A stretch of DNA of 64,000 bases, taken from the NCBI RefSeq assembly GCF_016424485.1, contig NZ_JAELUP010000107.1, positions 1 to 64,000 of the forward strand, in the 5' to 3' direction. The stretch is from Paenibacillus roseus. GTDB taxonomy: Bacteria; Bacillota; Bacilli; Paenibacillales; Paenibacillaceae. A program made the translations under genes and the position numbers. Every line of letters begins with the position of its first letter. Within the stretch, counting starts at the first letter, position 1. Positions 34,509-41,875 of this stretch are shown piece after piece. The notes below the pieces were generated by a model. It was given only the letters and a program-made list of their open reading frames with translations. It did not search any database and was not told the DNA's origin.

Positions 34509-35192
34509 TTAAGATGTAGATACCGAAGCACTCGCTTTGCTTTTGTTTCTCAATCTGCCAGCCAGAAGAACAAGCACAACTACCAGAGCGCTGAATCCCC
34601 ATTTAATGGCGGAAATTTCACCAAATATGCTGTGGAGCAATGGCTCTTCCTCAATCATTTTGGCCGCTGTAAAGGCAAGCACCCCTGACCCAATGTAAAT
34701 GATAAACGGAAAACGATCCATCAGTTTCAAAATCATCGTACTTCCCCACACCACAATCGGCACACTGATCAGAAGACCGAGAACAACTAGCACATAATTC
34801 CCGTGAGCCGCACCGCCGACTGCCAGCACATTGTCCAGCCCCATTGCCGTATCAGCAATAATGATCGTGCGAATTGCCGCCCATATGTTTGTTGACGTCT
34901 TCACTTCATGAGACTTATCTTCCACCAGCAGCTTGTAGGCAATCCAGATCAGCAACAGTCCGCCAACAACGCGCAGTCCAGGAATTAGAAGCAGCCATAC
35001 AACCACGATTGTCAACAAACTGCGAATGGCGATCGCACCGAAGGTTCCCCAGAATATAACCTTTTTTTGATTTTCCTTCGGCAAATTCCGTGCTGCCATC
35101 CCGATTACAATCGCATTATCCCCTGCAAGTACCAAATCAATAATTACAATTGCCAGCAAAGCTGACCAAAATTCCGGTGAAAAAAGCTCCAT
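34509..35192 (-). CDS. TerC-family membrane protein, likely Mn2+ exporter
   Basis: The 227-residue protein has seven membrane helices and the paired acidic motifs of the TerC/YjbE family: VLAGDNAIVIGMAARNLP near residues 22-39 and ADTAMGLDNVLAVGG near 113-127, both with Asp and Asn for metal binding. The gene is preceded by a yybP-ykoY element, the Mn2+-sensing riboswitch that switches on manganese export. This makes Mn2+ export, perhaps for metalation of secreted proteins, the most likely job. GAGGGAG precedes the ATG. Confidence 0.9.
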   Translation of the reverse strand: MELFSPEFWSALLAIVIIDLVLAGDNAIVIGMAARNLPKENQKKVIFWGTFGAIAIRSLLTIVVVWLLLIPGLRVVGGLLLIWIAYKLLVEDKSHEVKTSTNIWAAIRTIIIADTAMGLDNVLAVGGAAHGNYVLVVLGLLISVPIVVWGSTMILKLMDRFPFIIYIGSGVLAFTAAKMIEEEPLLHSIFGEISAIKWGFSALVVVLVLLAGRLRNKSKASASVSTS

Positions 35193-35335
35193 TACCGAGC
35201 ACTCCCTCTACATAATATAGTCTCTCGTGAAACATAAGGAATTATCGGAGATAAAATCTTATATTTCTTTAAAATCTCCACATGTTGTGTATTTCAGTCA
35301 TCATTTCATTGTTTGGGCTTATCCCTCCTCGGAAC

Positions 35336-35373
35336 ATAAAAAATGACCATTACCGCGCACGGTAATGGTCATC
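35336..35373 (-). terminator. expression-platform terminator of the riboswitch
   Basis: On the minus strand GACCATTACC pairs with GGTAATGGTC over a short loop and is followed by ATTTTTTA. It lies directly behind the yybP-ykoY aptamer and 140 bases before the TerC start, so it can control read-through. Confidence 0.85.
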
Positions 35374-35377
35374 AAAA

Positions 35378-35492
35378 AGATAAACCTTTACCATGCGGTA
35401 AAGGTCTGGCTAACAACGGAACGCTGCCAACAAAGCCGGAGGCAATTATCCTCGTGAATTGACGACTTTGTTGTAAAAGCTACTCCCCTTTA
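35378..35492 (-). promoter_or_regulatory. yybP-ykoY Mn2+ riboswitch aptamer
   Basis: The minus strand starts AAAGGGGAGTAGC, then reads a GTCAATTC segment, later CTTTGTTGGCAGC, and closes with TTAGCCAGACCTTTACC pairing with GGTAAAGGT. These conserved blocks in this order are diagnostic of the yybP-ykoY family, which binds Mn2+ at a two-leg junction. It sits upstream of the TerC-family gene, its classical target. A hairpin terminator follows. The middle of the aptamer has GTCAATTC where many members have GTCAACA. Confidence 0.88.
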
Positions 35493-35501
35493 ATAAGACA
35501 A

Positions 35502-35529
35502 TTTTTACACAAGGCAGGAAGTTCGTCAA
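35502..35529 (-). promoter_or_regulatory. candidate promoter of the riboswitch transcript
   Basis: On the minus strand TTGACG (35529-35524) and TAAAAA (35507-35502) are 16 bases apart, with the aptamer starting about ten bases further on. This is a plausible vegetative promoter. Confidence 0.5.
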
Positions 35530-35569
35530 GAACAATTTTTGGAAAAGCATAATATATGGAAATGTCCAT

Positions 35570-35614
35570 AAAAAAGCCTTCCGATTATCCTGAGGCAGGA
35601 AAACAGGAAGGCTT
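35570..35614 (-). terminator. terminator of gerE
   Basis: On the minus strand AAGCCTTCC pairs with GGAAGGCTT and a run of T follows. It lies 24 bases past the gerE stop. Confidence 0.85.
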
Positions 35615-35638
35615 AATAATCAGCCGGGGCGAACGCAA

Positions 35639-35863
35639 TTAAATCGTGAGTTCTCCGAGCTTGATCAGTTCGACAACAGCCTGGGAACGGCCTTTGACAT
35701 TTAGTTTTTGCATGACGTTGGAGATGTGGTTTCTGACGGTTTTCTCACTGATAAACAATTGCTGCGCTATATCTCGTGTCGTTTTGTCCTGAACCAACAA
35801 CTCGAATACTTCACGTTCACGATGCGTCAACAAAAATTTGCTTTTGTGCTCGCTGGCCTTCAA
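35639..35863 (-). CDS. gerE: spore regulator GerE
   Basis: The 74-residue protein has exactly the length of Bacillus GerE and is a lone LuxR-type DNA-binding domain. It shows LLTHREREVFELLVQDKTT, a helix-turn-helix with FISEKTVRNHISNVMQKL, and GRSQAVVELIKLGEL. GerE acts in the mother cell at the end of sporulation and turns on late coat and crust genes while repressing others. The start is TTG, about nine bases after AGGAGGGG. Its promoter fits sigma-K. The gene sits 3 kb from a large glycan cluster of the kind GerE and sigma-K often control. Confidence 0.96.
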   Translation of the reverse strand: MKASEHKSKFLLTHREREVFELLVQDKTTRDIAQQLFISEKTVRNHISNVMQKLNVKGRSQAVVELIKLGELTI

Positions 35864-35926
35864 AATGAGTCACCCCTCCTTGCGTGGGTTTTTGTGGTAT
35901 AACAAGGTTAAGGGATACAGTCAAAA

Positions 35927-35954
35927 TATAGTATGAAACAGATTACAGAGTGGT
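35927..35954 (-). promoter_or_regulatory. sigma-K-type promoter of gerE
   Basis: On the minus strand CATACTATA (35935-35927) matches the sigma-K -10 pattern CATAnnnTA exactly, and AC lies 17 bases upstream (35954-35953). Bacillus gerE is known to depend on sigma-K. The -10 is 64 bases before the start codon. Confidence 0.65.
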
Positions 35955-36017
35955 GCGGTAAGGCTTAAATTTGGGCACTGCCAGCGTTGCCCTTCATACT
36001 CGGCACAATTTAATACC

Positions 36018-36056
36018 AAAAAAAACAAGCGTTACTTAATAAGGCATCGCTTGTTT
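36018..36056 (-). terminator. terminator behind the protease pseudogene
   Basis: On the minus strand AACAAGCG pairs with CGCTTGTT and eight T follow. It lies just past the pseudogene stop. Confidence 0.8.
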
Positions 36057-36057
36057 C

Positions 36058-36444
36058 TAAACTTTATATGTAATTTCCATCGTCTCGAAGTCGACTTTGC
36101 ATCTTGCTTTAAGCATACAATCAATTCCAAGTATTCCGTCAAAGCCATAAGGCTCTTGTATAGAACCGAGTTGGATCGAAAGTTCGTTTAAAGCAATACT
36201 CTCAATTTTAAGTTCAGGAATGGCTTGCTCATAGCAAATTTCGCTTGTTCCCCTACTCCATACATTCGCTTGGCCCTGCCATTTATGAAATCAATATAGA
36301 CACCCATCTGAGCAAGCACATCGGTATCAAAAACCGTTGCTGCACATCCTGTATCAAACAGGACGTTCTGTACACAACCGATTGATTGTTATGAGTCAAA
36401 GTCAGGGAGACAATAGGCAAGCCGTGCTGAAGTTGTATCTTCAT
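36058..36444 (-). pseudogene. frameshifted retropepsin-like aspartyl protease
   Basis: Reading the minus strand from the ATG at 36444 gives about 25 residues (MKIQLQHGLPIVSLTLTHNN), then a frame change is needed near 36380 to continue with QNVLFDTGCAATVFDTDVL, the DTG active-site region of single-domain retropepsin-like proteases. A second frame change near 36240 is needed to reach ICYEQAIPELKIESIALNE and YGFDGILGIDCMLKARC, the family's C-terminal GxDxL region, before the TAG at 36058. So there are two frameshifts in about 130 codons. The start overlaps the stop of the upstream small gene in ATGA, which shows the two once formed a coupled pair. Confidence 0.75.
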
Positions 36445-36695
36445 GTCCGTTGCCTTATACCTGAGAAAAACCCTTCAACAACTTCAACATCACTTCGACT
36501 GGTGTGGAATACATATAACTCACGTGTCGGATGCAATTTTTGCAAACGTTTACACCCATTCCATGCTTCTTGAGGATTGTCGTAGTCCTGAATAACAGCC
36601 ATTTCCTCTAATTCGCGTATACGATCGTTGGAGCTTGCTTTGATTGCCTCCAACAATACAAACCGATTTGGATGAAATTTGGTAATTCCCCCCAC
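36441..36695 (-). CDS. small hypothetical protein paired with the protease
   Basis: The 84-residue protein is mostly helical and ends with a short strand-rich region (LYVFHTSRSDVEVVE); I recognise no family. The frame starts at GTG (36695), 11 bases after GAGGTG. An ATG at 36700 is better spaced (six bases) but lies in another frame, separated by a run of six G. One extra G in that run would fuse the ATG to this frame and give Met-Lys-Trp-Gly-Gly. The gene may thus carry a single-base deletion, in line with decay of the downstream protease. Confidence 0.55.
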   Translation of the reverse strand: MGGITKFHPNRFVLLEAIKASSNDRIRELEEMAVIQDYDNPQEAWNGCKRLQKLHPTRELYVFHTSRSDVEVVEGFFSGIRQRT

Positions 36696-36787
36696 TTCAT
36701 CGGTTTCACCTCGCTTTGGTTGTCCTTACGTCATTATATCATAGATGTTGGGATCGATTTGCTATTGAGCCAAAAAAGCTCCGAACA

Positions 36788-36835
36788 AAAGATATAAGCG
36801 TTAACCTGCAAAAGCGGGTCAACGCTTATATCTTG
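36788..36835 (-). terminator. terminator of the YhcN-like gene
   Basis: On the minus strand AGATATAAGCGTT pairs perfectly with AACGCTTATATCT (13 bases) and TTTTGTT follows. It lies about 30 bases past the stop. Confidence 0.8.
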
Positions 36836-36866
36836 TCCAAAGCTGCTCTCTAACATCTTCAAACGA

Positions 36867-37490
36867 TCACCGTGCTTGAGTTCTTTCGGGAAATACACGC
36901 TCGACCATTGCGTTGAATTCGGCAATCAGACCCTGAATCGGATGTCCGGCACGTGCCTCATCCATATAGCTGGTCATACGCCCTACAAAATCAGGATTTG
37001 TGGATACAAACACCTGTTGAGTGTCCGGTTTCACTTTTTTGACTTCCGCCGCAATCTTCTGCTTCAAGTGATCGGTAATCGCCACATCTGTACCTGCTGA
37101 ATGGGTTCTAGTTGTCCCTGGCGCCCGAGAATCATGAAGATTCACAGCAACATAAGCATTTTTGTCGCCAAGCATAACATAAGCCGATTTGACTTCCTTC
37201 AGAGAGACAACACGGTTCGCCGCGGATTCGCTTACATCGATTTTGTAGTTCTGATGCGCGCCAATAACATTATTGCTATTCAAGCGGCGTCCGTTAACGC
37301 GGTTCATTTCATTTGCTTGATCATTGGCAAAACGTTTATTTGTAATGATCCGGTTGCCATTGGCATCCCGAAGCACACTGTTTTGCTTAAAGCTCTTGTT
37401 CCCTACATCCCCCTGGTTGCTTGCGCACCCTGCTATCATGGCGGTCAAAGCAACACATGCGGTCAACGCAGTCAAGCCACGTTTAATCAT
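36867..37490 (-). CDS. YhcN/YlaJ-family sporulation lipoprotein
   Basis: The 207-residue lipoprotein has a signal peptide with lipobox MIAGCAS (lipid-modified C22), then a polar Asn-rich linker and the YhcN/YlaJ domain (about 85-185). The domain shows VKSAYVMLGDKNAYVAVNL followed by KQKIAAEVKKVKPDTQQVFVSTNPDFVGRM in two stretches. Members are made in the forespore and sit in the inner spore membrane, with roles in outgrowth or cortex stability that are poorly defined. AATGGAGGAATT precedes the ATG. It is divergent from fabH. Confidence 0.9.
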   Translation of the reverse strand: MIKRGLTALTACVALTAMIAGCASNQGDVGNKSFKQNSVLRDANGNRIITNKRFANDQANEMNRVNGRRLNSNNVIGAHQNYKIDVSESAANRVVSLKEVKSAYVMLGDKNAYVAVNLHDSRAPGTTRTHSAGTDVAITDHLKQKIAAEVKKVKPDTQQVFVSTNPDFVGRMTSYMDEARAGHPIQGLIAEFNAMVERVFPERTQAR

Positions 37491-37577
37491 ATCAATTCCT
37501 CCATTCCGTCTTGTTGTCCCTCATATCGTGTGGAAGCGAAGGATTTCTTATACCACCAAAACATTGGCAACTTGAGG

Positions 37578-37632
37578 TTGACATTTGGTCGCAATTTGTG
37601 TACATTTAACTCAAATTAGCACCTGGTACTAG
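37578..37632 (+). promoter_or_regulatory. fabH promoter with FapR operator
   Basis: TTGACA (37578-37583) and TACATT (37601-37606) are 17 bases apart. The palindrome TTAGCACCTGGTACTAG (37616-37632) follows just after the expected start point and matches the FapR operator pattern (TTAGTACC-N-GGTACTAA type). FapR represses fatty-acid synthesis genes until malonyl-CoA rises, so fabH should be a FapR target. Confidence 0.75.
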
Positions 37633-37664
37633 TATCAAGTTTTAGAACCTAGGAGGAGTAACTT

Positions 37665-38663
37665 ATGACACAAGGGTTTTACTCCGCTCGCGCGGCTATT
37701 ACCGCCATTGGCACTTATGTGCCCGAGCGTATAATTAGCAATGGTGATTTGGAAACCATGGTAGATACGAATCATGAGTGGATTGTTCAGCGGACCGGGA
37801 TCGTGGAACGCAGAGCGGCTGCGGAAAATCAATTTACAAGTGATATGTGCTTTGGCGCGGTACGTGATATGTTAGCACGCTATCCGGTAACCGTCGAAGA
37901 CGTCGATTATATTCTTGTCGCTACAACTACGCCGGATACGTTCTTTCCTAGCGTAGCATCGCGCGTTCAGGCCGAGTTTAATATTGCATCAAGCGGAGCA
38001 ATCGACATTCAAGCAGCCTGCTCCGGCTTCGTTGCCTCATTGCAGACGGCGGCAGGCCTGCTGGCTTCCGGCACTTGCCGTAAAATTCTTGTCGTTGGGG
38101 CCGAGACGCTTACGAAGATTACGGACTATACAGACCGATCCACATGTATTTTGTTTGGGGACGGGGCCGGAGCTGTTTTGGTGGAAGCGGATCAAGCAGA
38201 CTCGTTCCTGGCCGCGTATACCAAAACTGAAGGCAACATTGGACATCATGTATACTGCTCCAATCTCTCCGATCATGTAGGCGGCGTTCCGATTGACCAG
38301 AAAGGCAAGCTTGTCCAGAATGGACGCGAGGTATACAAATGGGCGGTGACACGCGTCTCAGATGGCGTTAATAAATTGCTGGAGCAGCAGAGTCTTACTC
38401 CCCGGGATATCGACTGGTTTATTCCGCACAGCGCAAATTTGCGTATTATTGAAGCAGTCTGCGAGCGTACCGGAATTACAATGGATCAGACCCTCTATAG
38501 TCTGGTGCATTACGGCAATACATCGGCAGCTTCAATTCCGCTGGCCCTCGACCTTGGGATCAAGGCAGGGAAAGTAAAGCCCGATCAGCAATTGCTGCTT
38601 TACGGATTTGGCGGCGGATTGACCCAATCGGCCCTGCTTCTGAAATGGACTCTCGCTTCTTGA
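37665..38663 (+). CDS. fabH: beta-ketoacyl-ACP synthase III
   Basis: The 332-residue thiolase-fold enzyme starts fatty-acid synthesis by condensing acyl-CoA with malonyl-ACP. The catalytic triad is C119 (IQAACSGF), H255 (IPHSANLR) and N285 (HYGNTSAAS). GGAGTTP-like loops and the GFGGGLTQSALL C-terminus are normal. AGGAGG is eight bases before the ATG. Bacilli often have two FabH proteins that prefer branched primers. This copy stands alone, not with fabF, but has a FapR operator. It lies at the left edge of the glycan cluster without evident functional link. Confidence 0.95.
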   Translation: MTQGFYSARAAITAIGTYVPERIISNGDLETMVDTNHEWIVQRTGIVERRAAAENQFTSDMCFGAVRDMLARYPVTVEDVDYILVATTTPDTFFPSVASRVQAEFNIASSGAIDIQAACSGFVASLQTAAGLLASGTCRKILVVGAETLTKITDYTDRSTCILFGDGAGAVLVEADQADSFLAAYTKTEGNIGHHVYCSNLSDHVGGVPIDQKGKLVQNGREVYKWAVTRVSDGVNKLLEQQSLTPRDIDWFIPHSANLRIIEAVCERTGITMDQTLYSLVHYGNTSAASIPLALDLGIKAGKVKPDQQLLLYGFGGGLTQSALLLKWTLAS

Positions 38664-38700
38664 TCTGAATACAATGAACGGGCTATTGCCTGAAGTGCAT

Positions 38701-38793
38701 AACCCCACGCCGCCTTCCACATCCCGACATAGGTTATATACTAGGAGAAGTTGGCCTTATAAGCGATACGGATGCAATGTGGAAGGCGGGGTT
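38701..38793. repeat. inverted repeat covering the ribosome site of the next gene
   Basis: CCGCCTTCCACAT (38710-38722) and ATGTGGAAGGCGG (38777-38789) form a 13-base perfect inverted repeat, extended by AACCCC and GGTT with a small bulge. The right arm contains the AAGGCGGGG ribosome site of the glycosyltransferase at 38798. The 54-base loop holds CATAGGTTA (38728-38736), an exact match to the sigma-K -10 pattern, but no AC at the right distance. It could be a translational switch, an operator or a terminator for fabH. Confidence 0.55.
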
Positions 38794-38797
38794 TGGC

Positions 38798-39883
38798 ATG
38801 AGACTATTGTTTACGTATTACGTCCCCAGCGGAGGGGTCGAAACCTTGAACCGAACCCGCTGCATAGCCTTGATGAAGGCTGGTATTGAAACGCACTTGC
38901 TTTATTTGCAAGAGGGGGCGGGAAAGCAAAACATTGCAGACATTCCTCTATTCATATCCAACCTGGATCATGAAATTTCATCGCTCATTCAAACGTATCC
39001 ATACGACGCCATTATTTGTACAAGCGATTATTTAATGCTGCCCCGTCTGCGAAGTATGGGCCATACGGGGCACATTATTTTTGAAGCGCAAGGCTTTGGG
39101 ATGATCAGCCAAGCCAGAGAGTTGATGGGGGAGGCCGCTCCATTTATTCGAAGCTACGCCAATGCGGCAATGTGTACCCCTACCCCCCACCTGATGCAGC
39201 TCTATCACGAATTTCTGTCCGGCTTTCCCCAGTTTTTTATTCAAAATGCCGTAGATACCGAAACGTTCTCATCACAGCGTCCCGACAACCAGTTGGAGCC
39301 GGCCCATGGACCTGTTCTCGCATGGGTAGGCAGACTGGAAAAAAATAAAAATTGGCTGCTTTATATCGAGACGGCTGTCGAACTGATCAAGAGCGTTCCG
39401 AATTTGCAGCTATGGATGTTTGAAGACGCCAATCTGTTTGAACCGCAAGAGCGGGCTTATTTTGATAGGCTTGTCTCATACTACCAGTTGGCCGGACGAT
39501 TGACGGTACGATCCAATATTCCCCACCATCAGATGCCTCTATATTTCTCGGCGATTGACCAATCCGGCGGTCTGCTATTCTCTACCTCGCATGTCGAAGG
39601 CTTTGGCTATGCAGTTGCGGAAGCCATGAGCTGCAGTTGTCCGGTGCTTGCGACCACTTCAGACGGCGTACAATTCTTTATTAAGCATAATCGGACTGGT
39701 AAGCTGATCATGGAGCATAACCCCTCCCTTGCTGCTATGGAGGCTCTGGAGCTTATTACGGCAAGTGAGTTGCGGGATCAGATCAAGAGCGAGGGCCGGC
39801 AGCATATCCGGGAGCATTTTTCACCCCACCGCTATGTAACCGATGTCTTTAATATATTGCGGGCTTTGGGTCTACCTTTGTGA
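38798..39883 (+). CDS. GT4-type glycosyltransferase
   Basis: The 361-residue protein has the GT-B fold. The N-terminal half opens with LLFTYYVPSGGVETLNR, where the Gly-Gly motif is typical of GT4. The C-terminal half has LAWVGRLEKNKNW and the nucleotide-sugar Ex7E region EGFGYAVAEAMSCSCPVLATT. It would transfer a sugar from a nucleotide donor in the cytoplasm. An ATG seven codons upstream is possible, but GGCGGGG six bases before 38798 favours this start. It opens the glycan cluster together with the following GT2 gene on the plus strand; the rest of the cluster is on the minus strand. Confidence 0.85.
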   Translation: MRLLFTYYVPSGGVETLNRTRCIALMKAGIETHLLYLQEGAGKQNIADIPLFISNLDHEISSLIQTYPYDAIICTSDYLMLPRLRSMGHTGHIIFEAQGFGMISQARELMGEAAPFIRSYANAAMCTPTPHLMQLYHEFLSGFPQFFIQNAVDTETFSSQRPDNQLEPAHGPVLAWVGRLEKNKNWLLYIETAVELIKSVPNLQLWMFEDANLFEPQERAYFDRLVSYYQLAGRLTVRSNIPHHQMPLYFSAIDQSGGLLFSTSHVEGFGYAVAEAMSCSCPVLATTSDGVQFFIKHNRTGKLIMEHNPSLAAMEALELITASELRDQIKSEGRQHIREHFSPHRYVTDVFNILRALGLPL

Positions 39884-40013
39884 TGAAACGCAATGGCCGG
39901 TTCGCAAAAATTCCGAATCAATACCGCACTTGTCCGTGCCCTGCTTGGTCATCGTGCCATATATTGATTTGGAACGACAGCGGGAATGGAGGTGAATACT
40001 CATTTTACCTTTA

Positions 40014-40718
40014 GTGTCGATCGTCATACCTTTCTATAACTGCCCGTACATTGAACAATCTGTAAGCAGCGCATTGCATCAAACCTACCCCAATATTGAA
40101 GTCATTGTCGTGGATGACGGCTCAACCATGCATCAGGAAAGGCTTGCTCCTTACCATTCAAGCATCCACTATATTGGTAAAGCCAATGGAGGTACAGCAA
40201 GCGCCCTCAACCACGGATTTCGTGTCGCAAGCGGCAAGTATGTGACGTGGCTGAGTTCCGACGATCGTTTTGTTCCGCACAAGATTGCCTTTCAGACCGC
40301 ATTCATGGAGCAAATGGGAGCTCAAATCAGCCACACTGATTTTGACGTCATGAATGAACATGGGCACATTACCGTTAGGGGCGAAGGCATGAAATTTCCT
40401 ACAGCCCGTTCCTTTATTGATTCGTTTCGCCGGGTATGTCCCGTAAACGGCTGTACGATAATGATGAGACGGGAGCTGCTGCCTGCGCTGGGATGGTTTA
40501 ATGAAGGGCTAAAGTATACGCATGATTATGAATTATGGATTCGCGTCATACTCTCCCGGGTCGATTTTCATTATATCAACCAGCCGTTGACCGTTTATCG
40601 CCGACATTCAGGCATGGGGACCGTACGCTTTATGCCGCAAGTTCAACAAGAGCTGGCTCTCATTCATCAGCAGTATGGCGCCATGCTGGATGCGCTAGTA
40701 GCCTCTATCCCGGGATGA
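40014..40718 (+). CDS. GT2 family glycosyltransferase
   Basis: The 234-residue enzyme is a lone GT-A domain. SIVIPFYNCPYIEQSV opens the fold, IVVDDGS is the first nucleotide-binding Asp motif, and SSDDRF is the DxD-like metal motif. Near the C-terminus the HDYELWIRVIL block is typical of the acceptor side. The first standard start is the GTG at 40014, but a strong GGAGGTGA lies 19 bases before it. An ATT codon at 40002 in the same frame is six bases after that site and would add four residues (Ile/Met-Leu-Pro-Leu) as in relatives, so a non-standard start is possible. It follows the GT4 gene by 130 bases. Confidence 0.88.
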   Translation: MSIVIPFYNCPYIEQSVSSALHQTYPNIEVIVVDDGSTMHQERLAPYHSSIHYIGKANGGTASALNHGFRVASGKYVTWLSSDDRFVPHKIAFQTAFMEQMGAQISHTDFDVMNEHGHITVRGEGMKFPTARSFIDSFRRVCPVNGCTIMMRRELLPALGWFNEGLKYTHDYELWIRVILSRVDFHYINQPLTVYRRHSGMGTVRFMPQVQQELALIHQQYGAMLDALVASIPG

Positions 40719-40780
40719 ATCCGGCGCTCGGAAACAAGAATAACAGCTGCCCCGCAAGCAATCCAAATTGAGGGCAGCAT

Positions 40781-40844
40781 AACAGGAAACGCGAGACGCA
40801 TCCAAAAGCTTTGCCGCTTATGGATGCGTCTCGCGTTTCCTGTT
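40781..40844. terminator. 23-base perfect hairpin between converging genes
   Basis: AACAGGAAACGCGAGACGCATCC (split here as AACAGGAAACGC and GAGACGCATCC) at 40781-40803 is perfectly repeated in inverse at 40822-40844, with an 18-base loop. No T run follows on either strand, so it may stop transcription in both directions by stem strength or protect mRNA ends. Confidence 0.55.
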
Positions 40845-40924
40845 GACTACTCGATCCACTGTAAACATTAACAATTTTGCCACAGCAGTTCCTGTATGCG
40901 GCTCCTTTCCGTGCTGTCAGACCT

Positions 40925-41875
40925 TCACCTTCCAAGACGTACATGGACCAAAAGGTCTCTTATGGAGTCACGGAAAGGAATGTGCGGCCTCCATCCCATC
41001 TCCTGCATCGGCCTCCCGTCCTCAGATGCCGGTGACGGCGCAGCTGAGCTGCCGATCTGAATATCAAGCGGACATAACGCAAGTTCTGAAAAGGTGTCGG
41101 CTACTTCTCCAAGCGTAATCATCCTGCCTGATACAACCGGATAAATGATGCCGGGCTTTCCTTTTAAGAGGATCGTTTCGTAGGCTGTCATCGCATCGCG
41201 CACATCCAGAAAATCCCGCTTTTCAGTTCGGGAGGAAAGTTGAAAGCTTGAGGTTTGCAAAGTACTGCAAGCTTCTTCCCTCTGAACCGTATAGCGTGCA
41301 AGCAGACTGCACAGCCCGGTGGAACGACCAGGGCCTATGAGGTTGGAAGGCTGGGCAATCAACACTTCCATCCTGTACAACTGCGCCCAGCACTGTCCAA
41401 TCAACACCTGAAGCGTCTTGCTCATCCCGTAGGGATGGGACGGCTTGGGAAGTTCATCATCCTGCGGAAGCTTGAAGCGCAGCATTGAGCCGGCGATAAG
41501 CACCTTGACACTCTTCTTGAGGGAGTGGGCTGCATCTAGCAAATATGCTGTTGCAAGCAGATTCGTCTCCATGTAGGCAATCGGATCCTGCCATGATGGC
41601 TTTACCGCGTTCAGTCCGGCCAAATGGAGAATATAGTCCGGCTGCGCCCCGTGAATCAGCCGATTCACCTGTTCCCTGTCAGTCAATTCGCAGGTTCGGG
41701 ACTCTACAGCTGCCGGCCATTCGACTCTTGTATTCGCAGTCCGGGGAGAGCCGGAAGCAGCAGTACGTACTGCTGCCGTCACCTTCATCCCCCGTGATGC
41801 AAAGTACCGGCAAGCATGCTCCCCGCAAAACCCGCCGGCCCCTGTAACAAGTATATGTGGTCCTGTGCTGCTCAT
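40925..41875 (-). CDS. NAD-dependent epimerase/dehydratase (extended SDR)
   Basis: The 316-residue enzyme has the extended-SDR signature TGAGGFCGEHACRYF, the HLAGLNAV stretch, a catalytic Ser in IAGSMLRF and YxxxK in HPYGMSKTLQ. These indicate a nucleotide-sugar 4-epimerase, 4,6-dehydratase or 4-reductase of the GDP-mannose dehydratase/RmlD class. It is the last gene of the right-to-left operon and starts with an ATGA overlap with the reductase before it; a Met five codons upstream is also possible. Its product may add a final modification to the sugar made by the three preceding enzymes. Confidence 0.82.
   Translation of the reverse strand: MSSTGPHILVTGAGGFCGEHACRYFASRGMKVTAAVRTAASGSPRTANTRVEWPAAVESRTCELTDREQVNRLIHGAQPDYILHLAGLNAVKPSWQDPIAYMETNLLATAYLLDAAHSLKKSVKVLIAGSMLRFKLPQDDELPKPSHPYGMSKTLQVLIGQCWAQLYRMEVLIAQPSNLIGPGRSTGLCSLLARYTVQREEACSTLQTSSFQLSSRTEKRDFLDVRDAMTAYETILLKGKPGIIYPVVSGRMITLGEVADTFSELALCPLDIQIGSSAAPSPASEDGRPMQEMGWRPHIPFRDSIRDLLVHVRLGR

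Noticed and set aside
34396..34602. N-terminal extension of the DCC protein into the TerC gene
   Set aside because: It crosses the TerC terminator; the GTG at 34395 has a clear ribosome site.
36734..36925. 63-residue minus-strand frame before the YhcN-like gene end
   Set aside because: It overlaps the 3' end of the lipoprotein gene and the terminator stem, and has no ribosome site.
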